Positions 1 through 9,173 of a stretch of 64,000 bases of DNA are shown one piece after another. Source of the DNA: Spirochaetaceae bacterium (GTDB lineage Bacteria; Spirochaetota; Spirochaetia; SZUA-6; DRHE01). The translations under genes and the position numbers were made by a program. The stretch lies in assembly GCA_020353535.1 (NCBI GenBank), contig CP070696.1:1306633-1370632 (forward strand), written 5' to 3'. A model generated the notes under the pieces. The model saw only the letters and a program-made list of their open reading frames with translations. It was not told the origin of the DNA and searched no databases. The stretch's first letter is position 1; the number at the start of each line of letters is the position of its first letter.

Positions 1-177
1 GAAACGATAACCGCCGCCGGCACCGAAGGCAAAGCCTAGGTCAAAGGGATCGAAACCCACATTCGCCCGGGCAATGAAATTCGTACCCTCCGCCCTGGCC
101 TGCTGGCTGAAAGCAACGGGGGTAATGAGAAATACGGCTACGACCGCAATGATGAAAAGAATTCTCCGCCTGCTCAT
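1..177 (-). CDS. Secreted outer-membrane-type protein, N-terminal part (cut by window edge)
   Basis: Only the first 59 codons lie in the window; the gene continues to the left of base 1. The start at 177 is preceded by a strong GAGGAGG ribosome-binding site. The N-terminus is a typical signal peptide: basic residues (MSRRR), a hydrophobic stretch, then an AFS-Q cleavage-like site near residue 24. The following residues are glycine- and aromatic-rich (FDLGFAFGAGGGYRF), as in the first strands of small outer-membrane beta-barrels. Function cannot be named from this fragment. The periplasmic or outer-membrane location is inferred from the signal peptide and composition. Confidence 0.6.
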   Translation of the reverse strand, partial: MSRRRILFIIAVVAVFLITPVAFSQQARAEGTNFIARANVGFDPFDLGFAFGAGGGYRF

Positions 178-266
178 GGTGCTCCTCCTCTTTCTCAACG
201 TTCTCTTAATGGTGGATTAAATATTACTTTTTTGATTAGATATTGCAAGAGCAACTCCCCACTTCC

Positions 267-794
267 CTACTCCTGAATCAGGTACTTAATAAATCCGCCC
301 AACACCACCCCAGTTTCCACCTCGATCAGCTGGACATTGAACTTCTTTCCTCCCTCCACGGGGCTGATGGTGCCGGTCACGACGATTTCAGCGCCCAGCT
401 GCTTGCCTACGGATCTTTGGGTGGCCGGATCCACCAGATCCGAGCTTTGAAAGGCAAGCTCCTGGAGGATCTGATCCAGGATCGTTCGGCTGACTACATT
501 GACCTGAATACCCTCGTAGTTCACGGCGTTGGCTATCTCTGTGGTGAGTCCTTCGATGAGGGTATCGCTCAAGGGGCTGACCTGACCCGCTTCCAGAAAG
601 TAGTACACCGCCATGGTTCTCGTGGGATCGGTATCTATATCGTCGTATTTGTTCCAGAGGACGTTCACCGTATCCCAGGCAGCATCTTCTATAAGGACAT
701 CGATATTACTGTACTCATAACCTCCTGAGAAGCTGGCACAACCTGAAACAAGAAGGACAAGGCCCAGAGCAATGATTGAGAGGTAATGTTTCAT
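267..794 (-). CDS. CsgG/LpoB-like lipoprotein
   Basis: A 175-residue predicted lipoprotein. The signal peptide ends in a lipobox (LVSGC, Cys about residue 19), so it should be anchored in a membrane facing the periplasm. The body resembles the small CsgG/LpoB/FlgO-type fold: a segment with 'VVSRTILDQILQEL', then 'GKQLGAEIVVTGTI' and a C-terminal strand 'FNVQLIEVETGVVLGG'. Those pieces are typical of proteins where a conserved 'LGAD..V.G.I' strand follows a helix. Spirochaetes carry many such lipoproteins with unknown individual roles. A shorter relative lies at 37619-38029. Family assignment is by pattern; the specific function is unknown. Confidence 0.6.
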   Translation of the reverse strand: MKHYLSIIALGLVLLVSGCASFSGGYEYSNIDVLIEDAAWDTVNVLWNKYDDIDTDPTRTMAVYYFLEAGQVSPLSDTLIEGLTTEIANAVNYEGIQVNVVSRTILDQILQELAFQSSDLVDPATQRSVGKQLGAEIVVTGTISPVEGGKKFNVQLIEVETGVVLGGFIKYLIQE

Positions 795-911
795 ATCATC
801 AACTGTACCTGAAATCCGTACCTGCCGTCCAGCTATTGATTCAGCCTTCTCAAGGGGTTTACTATACTAACAGGTAAGGCACATGGCTAGCTCCATGAGC
901 CGGGGAGAAGC

Positions 912-1283
912 ATGGAAACCCAGGACAGTGAAGAGCGGCACGATACAATCATCTATGACAGCACCGTGGGGCAGAGGCTCAGCGGTATGCGCAAGCCCGG
1001 CACGACCTATATCGTGTTTCAGGGCAACAAAGTGCCGATTGTACGGCGGTTGACCATCGGACGGGACCACAAGAGCTCGATCACTCTGGATGATAAACTC
1101 GTCTCGCGCTCGCATGCGGTCATACAGAAGATCAAGGACGATTTCTACATACAAGATCTTCACAGTACCAACGGTACATTTGTCAACGGCGAGAAGATAC
1201 CGCCGGGGGACTATATCCGTCTTCGCCTTTCCGATGTGATCCTCATCGGCCGCACCGAGCTGTCGGTATCACATTTCCAGTAG
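912..1283 (+). CDS. FHA-domain protein
   Basis: A 123-residue soluble protein that is mostly one forkhead-associated domain. The FHA signature runs from about residue 45: 'LTIGRD' with the phosphothreonine-binding Arg, 'LVSRSHAVI' with the conserved Ser-x-x-His, and 'LHSTNGTFVNG' with the binding Asn. FHA domains bind phosphothreonine peptides and usually report on Ser/Thr kinase activity; no such kinase is visible nearby. The first ~30 residues are polar and contain two Thr that could be phosphorylated (inference). The stop is 4 bases before the next gene, so the two are probably co-transcribed. Confidence 0.8.
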   Translation: METQDSEERHDTIIYDSTVGQRLSGMRKPGTTYIVFQGNKVPIVRRLTIGRDHKSSITLDDKLVSRSHAVIQKIKDDFYIQDLHSTNGTFVNGEKIPPGDYIRLRLSDVILIGRTELSVSHFQ

Positions 1284-1287
1284 ACCG

Positions 1288-2373
1288 ATGACTTTGCGCT
1301 ACGATCCACGGGAAGGTGCCCGGAACCTGCTGCTCAACTGCATCGGGGTAAGGCCGGGCCAGCGGATCACCATCGCTGCCGAGGACCCGGCTGAGGATTT
1401 CTACGATGCCCTGGCCGCGGCCTGCATCTTCGAGGTTGCCGAGGAACTCGGCTGTCAGGCCAGTCTCCTTCCCTGCCCCTGCGTTTCAGGTCCGGAATCC
1501 CTTCCCCAGTCTGTCATCGCCGCTCTGACAGAGGCGGACCATGTCATCTTTCAAGCCCGAGCCGGCGATCAGGTCCGATTTACAGAGCTCTCAGGAACGG
1601 CGAGCAAAACCATGAGCTACGCCCTCGACATAGGATTGCTCGGTTCGGAGTTCTGTACGCTGCACCATGGTTTCATGCGGGAGGTACTCGAACAATTCGA
1701 GGCGGAATTGAACGCAGCAAAAACCTGGCGCATCACCTGCCCCCTCGGAACTGATGTTATGGGAACCCAAATCCCGGCAAGTCACGACGGGGGGACCGTG
1801 GAGGATTTCACTCTCCTTCTGTTTCCCGTACCCATCTTTCGGCCGGTCAGCTGTGCGACCATGAACGGCCGCGTTGCCGTGGCCCACTGGCTGATGTCGA
1901 CAGCCAACCACGTATACGAAAACAGCTTCTTGAGGCTCGACAGACCCCTGATGGCTGTTATTGAAGCCGGCAGAATCGTGGATTTCGAAGGACCCAAAGA
2001 TCTTAGCCTGCGGGTTCGGGAACATTACCAGCGCGTAGGGCATCTATTCGATATCGAAGAGAATGTGGTCCACTCCTGGCACGCCGGGATTCACCCAAAG
2101 GCGCTCTACCCTTTGAACGCTACCTCGAATATCGAGCGCTGGGGGTCGGTGGCCTTTGCCAATCCGCGCTACCTGCACTTCCACACCTGCGGAAACTACG
2201 CTCCCGGGGAGATTGCCTGGTCATTGTTCGATACCCAAGTCGAGCTCGATGGAAAGGTTTATTGGCAGACGGGACGCTTCACCTATCTCGACAAACCCGA
2301 GCTTCGCAGCCGCTTGGCTCACTACGATATCGACGACAGCGCGCTAGCACAACGTTTCGACATCGGCATATAA
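1288..2373 (+). CDS. Aminopeptidase T/NicX-like metalloenzyme
   Basis: A 361-residue cytoplasmic protein with no signal peptide or membrane segment. The start 'YDPREGARNLLLNCIGVRPGQRITIAAED' region is the pattern of the M29 aminopeptidase/NicX (2,5-dihydroxypyridine dioxygenase) superfamily: an N-terminal helix, then a nucleotide-like strand with 'GQ.I.I..' Late in the protein 'HSWHAGIHP' and 'LHFHTCG' supply His residues where that superfamily has metal ligands. Length fits the family (340-420). Whether it is a peptidase, an Fe(II) dioxygenase or something else cannot be decided from sequence. It follows the FHA gene after 4 bases, suggesting one transcript. Confidence 0.55.
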   Translation: MTLRYDPREGARNLLLNCIGVRPGQRITIAAEDPAEDFYDALAAACIFEVAEELGCQASLLPCPCVSGPESLPQSVIAALTEADHVIFQARAGDQVRFTELSGTASKTMSYALDIGLLGSEFCTLHHGFMREVLEQFEAELNAAKTWRITCPLGTDVMGTQIPASHDGGTVEDFTLLLFPVPIFRPVSCATMNGRVAVAHWLMSTANHVYENSFLRLDRPLMAVIEAGRIVDFEGPKDLSLRVREHYQRVGHLFDIEENVVHSWHAGIHPKALYPLNATSNIERWGSVAFANPRYLHFHTCGNYAPGEIAWSLFDTQVELDGKVYWQTGRFTYLDKPELRSRLAHYDIDDSALAQRFDIGI

Positions 2374-2501
2374 TCGTATCCTGACCGATCGTCTAGGAAC
2401 CTACCTAGCCGTTCTGGTGATACCCGCCCTCGATTCCCCTTTGTATATTTTGGCATGAGACCATGATCATGGGGAGTCAACACCTAAAAGGAGTGATTGC
2501 A

Positions 2502-3449
2502 ATGGCTGATATTATGAAAGACCTTAGCTTGGGCATGGGTAAAGCGGTGAAACGGGCCGCCAAATATACGGTAGGTGTGGAGGGCAGAGGCGGCTATCCC
2601 TCAAGCGGCGTTATCTATGAATCCGGCCTGGTACTTAGCGCCGATCACACTGTAGAGCGCGAGGAGGAGATCGAGATTCTGATGGCGGATGGTTCGAGAC
2701 AAAGCGCCAAGGTAAAGGGGAGAGATCCAATCAGCGATCTGGTTCTTTTGGAGCTCAGCGAAAAGGCGGGCACGCCGGCTGCAGCTTCAGAGCAGAAGGC
2801 GGAGGTGGGACAGATAGCCCTGGCTCTTGGCCGTCCCACGGAGGAGGGCATCCAAGCGAGCCTTGGTATCCTCAGCATCGTCAACGGTACCTATCGGGCT
2901 GGCCGGGGCATAGCGCTGGAGGGGGTGATGCGCAGCGACGCACTCCGCCTGCCGGGATTTGCCGGCGGTCCGCTGGTGGACAACGAAGGCAGGCTGCTGG
3001 GGGTGAACACTGTCGGCAGCAGTTCAGGAACCTCCATCACCATTCCGGCCGATATGGCCTGGAAGATTGCGGCGAAATTGCGAAGCGGAGAAAGCATCAA
3101 ACCCGGTTTTCTGGGAATCCGCAGCCAGCAGGTCGAACTTCCCGAGCCTTCAACCCTCAAGCGCGATCAGGCTACAGGACTGCTCGTCGTGGGAGTGGAC
3201 GCGGAAAGCCCCATCGCAGCCGCTGGAGTAATGGTCGGGGACATTCTGGTGGGCTTTGACGGACGGCCTATAACCGATCACGAGGATCTTTTGGAGCAAC
3301 TGATGACCGGCATGGGCGGGAAAACTGTATCGCTGGAGCTGCTTCGAGGCGGCAAGCGGGAAGAGGTCAGCGTCACCGTCGGCACCCTGGATCGTCCACT
3401 CCGGGATCGAATCCATAGGCGGGGATGGCAGCGTGGATGCTGCCCTTGA
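2502..3449 (+). CDS. HtrA/DegP-like protein lacking the catalytic serine
   Basis: A 315-residue trypsin-fold plus one PDZ domain. The start at 2502 is chosen over an upstream ATG at 2463 because AAAGGAG sits just before it. The protease domain spans about residues 15-195 and the PDZ domain about 200-300. His49 (SADHT) and Asp79 (PISDLVLL) match two triad residues of S1C proteases. The motif that is normally GNSGGPLV reads GFAGGPLV here, so the nucleophile position is Ala154 (codon GCC at about 2961). Also missing are a signal peptide and membrane anchor, so it is probably cytoplasmic. It may be a non-proteolytic scaffold or peptide-binding protein. A LuxR-type regulator starts 37 bases downstream. 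Confidence 0.8.
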   Translation: MADIMKDLSLGMGKAVKRAAKYTVGVEGRGGYPSSGVIYESGLVLSADHTVEREEEIEILMADGSRQSAKVKGRDPISDLVLLELSEKAGTPAAASEQKAEVGQIALALGRPTEEGIQASLGILSIVNGTYRAGRGIALEGVMRSDALRLPGFAGGPLVDNEGRLLGVNTVGSSSGTSITIPADMAWKIAAKLRSGESIKPGFLGIRSQQVELPEPSTLKRDQATGLLVVGVDAESPIAAAGVMVGDILVGFDGRPITDHEDLLEQLMTGMGGKTVSLELLRGGKREEVSVTVGTLDRPLRDRIHRRGWQRGCCP

Positions 3450-3486
3450 TTGGTAATTCCCCTAGATTCAAAAAGAAGAGAGATCG

Positions 3487-4089
3487 ATGATCCAGGTGGG
3501 GATACTCGGCGATAACACCATGATTCAGGCGGGGCTGCGGAGCTTGCTGCAGAACGCACCGGATCTGGAGGTCGTCGAGCTCTCCAACCTGGGGAATTGC
3601 GATATCCTGGTACTGTGCGGAACTCCGGGTTTGGGTGATTCGGATCTTGGCGAACGCCCACTTACGGAATCCGCACCAGCCCTGCTGGTGATCAGTGATG
3701 AAATCGAGCCCTTCCGATCCCTTCTGGAAGCGCTGGACGACAAGTTTGGTCTGCTGTCGGAGGATGCTTCGGGGGAGGAGATCATCGCCGCGATCCGCGC
3801 CCTGTTCTCTGGTCTGCTTGCCGGTTCACCCCGGTTGATGCGGAGCTTTTTCAGCGGTGAACAGATCCGCGGGGGAGGTTTTAACTCTGTTCAAGAGCTT
3901 TCGCCGCGGGAGACGGAAGTACTACAGCTTCTATCCCTCGGACTTCTCAACAAGGAAATCGCAGCCCGGCTGGGAATCAGCGAACACACGGTGAAGTATC
4001 ACATTTCCTCAATCTTCTCCAAGCTCGACGTCGCGAACCGGGTAGAGGCAGTCCGTGCGGGCATTCGTTGGGGCTTGCTCAATTTGTAG
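3487..4089 (+). CDS. LuxR/NarL-type regulator with degenerate receiver domain
   Basis: A 200-residue protein with a receiver-like N-terminal half and a clear LuxR helix-turn-helix at about residues 136-196 ('LSPRETEVLQLLSLGLLNKEIA', 'SEHTVKYHISSI'). The receiver has lost its chemistry: the phospho-acceptor position after 'CDILVL' is Cys44 instead of Asp, the acidic pair is reduced to GD at 8-9, and the conserved Lys region reads 'GLLSEDAS'. Phosphorylation by a histidine kinase is therefore unlikely. It directly follows the serine-less HtrA homologue, probably in the same operon. The upstream protein could control it by binding (inference). No cognate kinase is in the window. Confidence 0.75.
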   Translation: MIQVGILGDNTMIQAGLRSLLQNAPDLEVVELSNLGNCDILVLCGTPGLGDSDLGERPLTESAPALLVISDEIEPFRSLLEALDDKFGLLSEDASGEEIIAAIRALFSGLLAGSPRLMRSFFSGEQIRGGGFNSVQELSPRETEVLQLLSLGLLNKEIAARLGISEHTVKYHISSIFSKLDVANRVEAVRAGIRWGLLNL

Positions 4090-4158
4090 TTCAGATCCTC
4101 ACCCGTCCAGGATTACAGCTTGGAGTAATATCCCGAAGTTTCGGCTCGTCTGAAGATT

Positions 4159-5046
4159 ATGACAAAAATCATGTATATTCTCTGCCTGGCCTCGGCAATC
4201 TTGATTCAGCCCGACTCCACCGCCGGCGAATCAAAAACTGCTGGCGATGAGATCGTAGTGGGAACCTTCAATGTCCACTACACCGCACCCTGGCAGGAAA
4301 AGATGATCTGGGAGGAGAGACGGGATGCAGTGGTTAAGGTACTGCGGGAGGGAGATGCGGATATCATCGGCTTTCAGGAGATGGAAACCTTTGTCGGCGG
4401 CCATTGGAACAAGGACAATATACAGCTGGACTGGGTGCTGGAACATTTCCCCGGCTACTCGGTGAGCTCGATCGGGGATCCGCAACTGTATCCTTCGACC
4501 CAACCGATCCTGTTTCGCAAGAGCCGATTCGATGCATTGGATCAGGGTTTTTTCTTCTTTTCACCGGATCCGGATCGTATCTACGCCCAACCCTGGAAAG
4601 GTCGCTTTCCCGCCTTCTGCTCCTGGTCCAGATTCCGGGACAGAGAAAGCGGCAGGAGCTTCTACGTGTACAACCTGCACTTTGACTACAGCAGTGTGCG
4701 AAATCGCCTCAACTCCGCCGAGTTGGCGGCGGAGCGGATCGCTACCAGAGAGCACCCCTTCGATGGGGTAATCGTGCTCGGCGATTTCAATTCCCCCCGA
4801 AGCTTTCCTCCCGTACGTATCGTAGAGCGAGCCGGACTCACCGTTGCAGAGACGAGGGGAAGTACCTTCCACTTCAACAGGGGGATCAACATCCAGCCGG
4901 CCATCGATCATGTTCTGTATTCGGATGATTTTGCCTACCGGAGCACGCGGGTGATTCGAGATCGGCTAAACGGCGAATGGCCTTCGGATCACTATCCCCT
5001 GTTCGTCACCCTGGCTTTGTCACTCGAATCTGAGGCGCAGCCGTGA
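4159..5046 (+). CDS. Secreted endonuclease/exonuclease/phosphatase-family hydrolase
   Basis: A 295-residue protein with a short hydrophobic N-terminus (about residues 4-17, ending near DSTAG) that looks like a signal peptide. The rest is the EEP (DNase I-like) fold: 'GTFNVHY' (metal-site Asn), 'IIGFQEME' (metal-ligand Glu), 'VIVLGDFNSP' (Asp/Asn of the active site) and a C-terminal 'WPSDHYPLFV' containing the catalytic Asp-His. Substrates in this family range from nucleic acids to phospholipids and sugar phosphates, so the substrate is not assigned. Export suggests nutrient scavenging of extracellular phosphodiesters (inference). It is convergent with the corrinoid-protein gene. Confidence 0.75.
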   Translation: MTKIMYILCLASAILIQPDSTAGESKTAGDEIVVGTFNVHYTAPWQEKMIWEERRDAVVKVLREGDADIIGFQEMETFVGGHWNKDNIQLDWVLEHFPGYSVSSIGDPQLYPSTQPILFRKSRFDALDQGFFFFSPDPDRIYAQPWKGRFPAFCSWSRFRDRESGRSFYVYNLHFDYSSVRNRLNSAELAAERIATREHPFDGVIVLGDFNSPRSFPPVRIVERAGLTVAETRGSTFHFNRGINIQPAIDHVLYSDDFAYRSTRVIRDRLNGEWPSDHYPLFVTLALSLESEAQP

Positions 5047-5125
5047 AGCCCGCACGTCGAGTTTTTCTGGATTTGCGTCTAAGGGCAATGCTGCAGATTC
5101 AGGCTGCAGCCGGTATTGAAACGAC

Positions 5126-5752
5126 CTAGGCTTTGATAAGCGCCTTGCCGATTTCCACCGCCGTAGCGGCATCGGCGGCATAGCCGTGTGCTCCGATCTC
5201 ATCGCAGTAATTCTGCGTGACCGGCGCGCCCCCGATGATGATCTTGGCTTTGGATCCCTTCTCCTTCAGGCTCTCGATCACGTTCTTCATCTGAACCATG
5301 GTTGTGGTCAACAGAGCTGAAAGACCTACGAGATCCGCACCGTCGTCGGAAGCCTGTACGAATTTTTCCGCCGCTACATCCACACCCAGATCCTGGACGT
5401 CGAATCCGGCACCTTTGTACATCATGGCTACCAGGTTCTTGCCGATATCGTGCAGGTCACCCTTCACCGTACCGATGGCCAGCTTCCCGATCATCTTGAC
5501 TCCGCTCTCGATCAGAATTGGTTCAAGCACCGACATCCCGGCATGCATGGCCCGGGCTGCTATCAATACCTCGGGGATGTAGATCTCGTTTCGTTTGAAG
5601 CGACCGCCAATGATATCCATACCGGCGATCAGGCCCTCTTCGAGCACCTTTTTAGCCTCTACTTTCTCCTCCAGCGCCTGGGTTACCAGGGCTTTCACCT
5701 CGTCCGCTTTGCCTTTCTGCAGAGCCTCGGAAATAGCGTTCAATGATGCCAC
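5126..5752 (-). CDS. Corrinoid (B12-binding) methyltransferase protein, MtbC/MttC type
   Basis: A 208-residue cobalamin carrier. I take the GTG at 5752 as start because GGAGGAG lies 4 bases before it; the longer reading frame upstream has no such site. Residues ~1-85 form the helical cap domain and ~88-208 the B12-binding Rossmann domain. The DxHxxG motif (DLHDIG) gives His101 as lower cobalt ligand, with 'GLSALLTTTM' and 'GGAPV' further on. Such proteins shuttle a methyl group between a substrate-specific methyltransferase and a second methyltransferase. No substrate methyltransferase is adjacent; candidates are the URO-D proteins at 25-34 kb and the pterin-type enzyme at 19.0 kb. It is divergent from an AraC-type regulator. 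Confidence 0.85.
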   Translation of the reverse strand: MASLNAISEALQKGKADEVKALVTQALEEKVEAKKVLEEGLIAGMDIIGGRFKRNEIYIPEVLIAARAMHAGMSVLEPILIESGVKMIGKLAIGTVKGDLHDIGKNLVAMMYKGAGFDVQDLGVDVAAEKFVQASDDGADLVGLSALLTTTMVQMKNVIESLKEKGSKAKIIIGGAPVTQNYCDEIGAHGYAADAATAVEIGKALIKA

Positions 5753-5890
5753 AATTCTCCTCCGTCTAGTTGTGTTGAGATAGTGGAATCGAGTATACCG
5801 GATAAACGACGTCATGTTTAGTAAAATAGCAAGAATTTTAGGTATTTTGGTGTTCTCTAATTTTTATGATTCTGCTAATCTCAAGCGTAG

Positions 5891-7039
5891 ATGCCCACCA
5901 AGAACTGGAAGTATGTGCTCACACCGAATGAATTCGAGGAGCTGGCCGAGCGCTATATGCTCACGACGAACTTCGGCGCAGCTCTGGTCAGCGGCAATCG
6001 CGTGTCAGTCAACCGCTGCATCTACTACCCGTGGTACCTCGCGCACGAAAGAAATCTTGATCTGGCCCAGATGGTGCAGGAATCTCTGCGCTGGGGCGAG
6101 CCGAACATCAGCCTCGACAACGAGGGACTCTACGTCTGGTGCGTCCCCATCTGCCTCAATGACCAGATCGTAGCCGGTGTATTTTCCGCCGTTCATCCCG
6201 GACGAGCTCACGAGGAGTGGGGATCCATGATCAGCCAGGCAGCCTGGACCCTGCTGGATCTCACCTGTCAGTACAACGCCTGCAACTCCAGCCTGATGCA
6301 GTTGAACCGGGATCACGGAAGAGCCAACGCCTACAAAGCCGAGGCGATTCATTCTGTAAAGCAGAATTTGTTTAGGGATTCCCGCGAAATCTATCTCCAA
6401 GAGGAGTTCGGCCTGCTTGCGGCCATCCGAAAGGGGGATAAGGAGCGAGCCCGTTCGATCATCAACAGGATCCTGATTCGCGTCTACAGTCTTCAAACCG
6501 AAGATTTGGACATGTTGAAAACCCTGGTTCTGGAGATGGTGGTTCTCATGTATCGCACCGCCGTGGACAGAGGAGCCAATCCGAGGAATTTGCTTGGCGT
6601 GAACAGCTCCTACCTCAAGGAGTTTCACGAGATCAACAACGATGTGGAGCTCAGTCACTGGTTGACCCGCTGGTTGGAGGATTTCATCTCCACCAGCCTG
6701 AATCAGGTTGCCCCCGCCCCACCGGATTCCATCGCCCTTGCCATCGAATACATGAAGAACAATCTGGATCAACCGATCACACGGGACGAGGTTGCCAGAG
6801 CCTGCAACATGTCCTACGGTTACTTTTCCAAAGTTTTTCACCACAGAACCGGGAATACGTTCACGGATCAGTTGAACCAATTTCGGATCGAAAAAGCCTG
6901 TGCTCTGATGGACGAAACCAATCTGAACATCAATCAGATCGCTTTGGACTGCGGATTCAACGATCAGAGCTACTTTACTAAAGTATTTCGCCGCTATACG
7001 GGGACAACTCCAAAACAATACCGAAGCACTACCGCCTAA
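5891..7039 (+). CDS. AraC-family regulator with PocR-like sensory region
   Basis: A 382-residue transcription factor. The C-terminal ~100 residues are a standard AraC double helix-turn-helix: 'ITRDEVARACNMSYGYFSKVFHH' in the first half and 'INQIALDCGFNDQSYFTKVFRR' in the second, ending 'TPKQYR'. The first ~150 residues resemble a PocR-type ligand-binding domain, as found in regulators of C1 or C3 metabolism (moderate confidence). A helical YesN-like linker lies between. There is no strong ribosome-binding site before 5891; an in-frame stop immediately upstream rules out a longer protein. It is divergent from the corrinoid gene and 94 bases upstream of the fhs start, so it may control both. 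Confidence 0.75.
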   Translation: MPTKNWKYVLTPNEFEELAERYMLTTNFGAALVSGNRVSVNRCIYYPWYLAHERNLDLAQMVQESLRWGEPNISLDNEGLYVWCVPICLNDQIVAGVFSAVHPGRAHEEWGSMISQAAWTLLDLTCQYNACNSSLMQLNRDHGRANAYKAEAIHSVKQNLFRDSREIYLQEEFGLLAAIRKGDKERARSIINRILIRVYSLQTEDLDMLKTLVLEMVVLMYRTAVDRGANPRNLLGVNSSYLKEFHEINNDVELSHWLTRWLEDFISTSLNQVAPAPPDSIALAIEYMKNNLDQPITRDEVARACNMSYGYFSKVFHHRTGNTFTDQLNQFRIEKACALMDETNLNINQIALDCGFNDQSYFTKVFRRYTGTTPKQYRSTTA

Positions 7040-7062
7040 TACCGCGAATTTTTTCACATTAC

Positions 7063-7092
7063 TTGACAGACAGAATCGAGAGCCTCTATTCT
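7063..7092 (+). promoter_or_regulatory. Candidate sigma-70 promoter of fhs
   Basis: TTGACA at 7063-7068 and TATTCT at 7087-7092 are separated by 18 bases, about 40 bases before the fhs start codon. The -35 box is perfect. It lies just after the regulator's stop codon, so fhs can be transcribed on its own. Confidence 0.6.
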
Positions 7093-7132
7093 GGTGCTAC
7101 TCTTTTGAATCTCTAATAGTTTGGAGGAAATT

Positions 7133-8899
7133 ATGGCAAAACTGGATCCCACGAAAATGAAGGACTGGGAGATCGCCGAAGCTGCGGAAGATCACATGAA
7201 GACCGTCTACCAGCTGTCAGAAGAGATGCAGCTGGAGAAGATGGAGCTTCTTCCCTACGGGCACTACGTTGCAAAAATCGATTACATGAGCATCTTGAAT
7301 CGATTGAAAGACAAGCCTGATGGGAAATACATAGAGGTGACCGCGATCACGCCCACACCCCTGGGGGAGGGAAAAACCACAACCTCGATGGGTTTGGTAG
7401 AGGGGCTGGGTAAGATCGGCAAGAAGGTCATTGGCGCGATCCGTCAGCCCTCCGGAGGTCCGACATTCAATATAAAAGGGTCGGCTGCCGGCGGCGGCCT
7501 GGCCCAATGTATCCCCCTGACCGATTTCAGTCTTGGCCTCACCGGAGACATCGATGCCATTACCAATGCCCACAATCTGGCCTTGGTAGCCCTGACCAGC
7601 CGGCTGCAGCACGAGTTCAACTACGATGACGCCACCCTCGCCAAGAAAAACTTGAAGCGTCTCAACATCGATCCCCGTAACGTGGCCATGGGCTGGGCCA
7701 TGGACTTCTGTGCCCAGGCTTTGCGGGAGATCATCATCGGCATCGGCGGAAAGATGGACGGCTTCATGATGAAAAGCGGTTTCCAAATCACCGTTTCCTC
7801 CGAAGTCATGGCCATCCTCTCTGTGGCCCGGGATCTAGCGGACATGCGGCAGCGCATGAGTAAGATCGTGGTGGGCTACGACAAGTCGGGTAAACCGATT
7901 ACCGCGGCGGATCTTGAGGTGGACGGGGCTATGACGGCTCTGATGGCCAAAGCGATCAATCCCAACCTGATGCAGACAGTTGAAGGTCAGCCCGTGCTGG
8001 TCCATGCCGGACCCTTCGCCAATATCGCCATCGGTCAGAGCTCGATCATCGCCGACCGTGTCGGGCTGAAGCTGGCCGACTACCACGTCACCGAGAGCGG
8101 CTTCGGGGCCGATATCGGCTTCGAGAAGTTCTGGAACCTCAAGTGCCGTTTCAGTGGTCTAAAACCGCATTGCTCTGTGATCGTTGCCACGGTGCGTGCC
8201 CTGAAGATGCACGGCGGCGGACCCAAGGTCGTACCGGGACATCCGCTCGATAAGGCTTATACAGAAAAGAACATGGAGCTGGTCGAAAAGGGTGTGGAGA
8301 ACCTTTTGGCCCATATCGAGACTGTGAAGCAGAGCGGGATCTCCCCGGTGGTGTGCATCAACCACTTCTACACCGATACCGACGAGGAGGTTGCTCTGAT
8401 CCGCAAGCGGGCCGAAGCCATCGGCGCTCGGGTTGCGGTGAGCAGGCACTGGGAATTGGGCGGAGAAGGTGCGAAAGAGCTGGCCGAGACGGTCGTCGAA
8501 GCCTGCGAGCATGAACCGCGGCTGGAGTTCCTCTACAGCGACGACACGCCCCTGCGCAAGCGCGTCGAGTTGATCGCCAAGAACGTATACGGTGCCGATG
8601 GGGTCAGCTACAGCCCCGAGGCGGAGAGCAAAGCCAAAGCAATTGAAGCAGACAGCTCCCTGAGCAAACTGGGAACCTGCATGGTGAAGACCCATCTCAG
8701 CCTGACCCACGATCCGAGTATCAAGGGATGTCCTAAAGGATGGACCCTGCCGGTTCGAGATGTTCTGGTGTATGGCGGAGCCGGTTTTGTCGTACCGGTA
8801 GCCGGAGCTATTAAACTAATGCCGGGCACGGCCTCGGATCCCGCCTTCCGCAACATCGACGTGGATACTAAGACCGGAAAGGTGCAGGGGCTGTTCTAA
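7133..8899 (+). CDS. fhs: Formate-tetrahydrofolate ligase
   Basis: Catalyses formate + THF + ATP to 10-formyl-THF, or the reverse with ATP synthesis; it is the formate-entry step of the Wood-Ljungdahl methyl branch. The 588-residue protein is slightly longer than the usual ~557. The P-loop-like ATP site [12 protein letters not shown] is at residues 73-84, and the conserved end '[15 protein letters not shown]' is intact. The start at 7133 is chosen over a TTG at 7121 because GGAGG sits at the correct distance. It is a single transcription unit with its own promoter and terminator. FolD (17.9 kb), MetVF (23.6 kb) and a corrinoid protein (5.1 kb) in the same window complete a methyl-to-formate route. 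Confidence 0.97.
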   Translation: MAKLDPTKMKDWEIAEAAEDHMKTVYQLSEEMQLEKMELLPYGHYVAKIDYMSILNRLKDKPDGKYIEVTAITPTPLGEGKTTTSMGLVEGLGKIGKKVIGAIRQPSGGPTFNIKGSAAGGGLAQCIPLTDFSLGLTGDIDAITNAHNLALVALTSRLQHEFNYDDATLAKKNLKRLNIDPRNVAMGWAMDFCAQALREIIIGIGGKMDGFMMKSGFQITVSSEVMAILSVARDLADMRQRMSKIVVGYDKSGKPITAADLEVDGAMTALMAKAINPNLMQTVEGQPVLVHAGPFANIAIGQSSIIADRVGLKLADYHVTESGFGADIGFEKFWNLKCRFSGLKPHCSVIVATVRALKMHGGGPKVVPGHPLDKAYTEKNMELVEKGVENLLAHIETVKQSGISPVVCINHFYTDTDEEVALIRKRAEAIGARVAVSRHWELGGEGAKELAETVVEACEHEPRLEFLYSDDTPLRKRVELIAKNVYGADGVSYSPEAESKAKAIEADSSLSKLGTCMVKTHLSLTHDPSIKGCPKGWTLPVRDVLVYGGAGFVVPVAGAIKLMPGTASDPAFRNIDVDTKTGKVQGLF

Positions 8900-8930
8900 G
8901 TATTTCGCACTTTGATGAACGAGAGTTACG

Positions 8931-8958
8931 GGGGCTGTCCGGACGGGCAGCCCCTTTT
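8931..8958 (+). terminator. Rho-independent terminator of fhs
   Basis: Inverted repeat GGGGCTG (8931-8937) and CAGCCCC (8948-8954) with a 10-base loop, followed directly by TTTT. It lies 31 bases after the fhs stop codon. Confidence 0.85.
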
Positions 8959-9111
8959 GTTTCAGGATGGCGTAGCCGGTTGAGGAGATCCCAAAGGTCG
9001 TGGCCGGTGAGCGCATGTTTTGAAGCGGCCTCTGTTATGGAAAGCAATGCTTCTGTGCAAGGGTGGTTTCAAGGGCTTGTGATTGAAACGATTTATGCAG
9101 AGCAAACTACC

Positions 9112-9140
9112 TTGAAGCACTCCACCATTCCCCATAGTAT
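9112..9140 (+). promoter_or_regulatory. Candidate promoter of the cyclodeaminase-like gene
   Basis: TTGAAG (9112-9117) and TAGTAT (9135-9140) with 17-base spacing, 33 bases before the next start codon. The match to consensus is moderate. The rest of 8959-9173 holds no gene I can support. Confidence 0.4.
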
Positions 9141-9173
9141 GGGACTGCAATTTTTATAAGGAGAATCGAAGAA

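Noticed and set aside
6005..7057. Long minus-strand open frame (350 codons)
   Set aside because: Antisense to the AraC-type regulator, whose helix-turn-helix is unmistakable.
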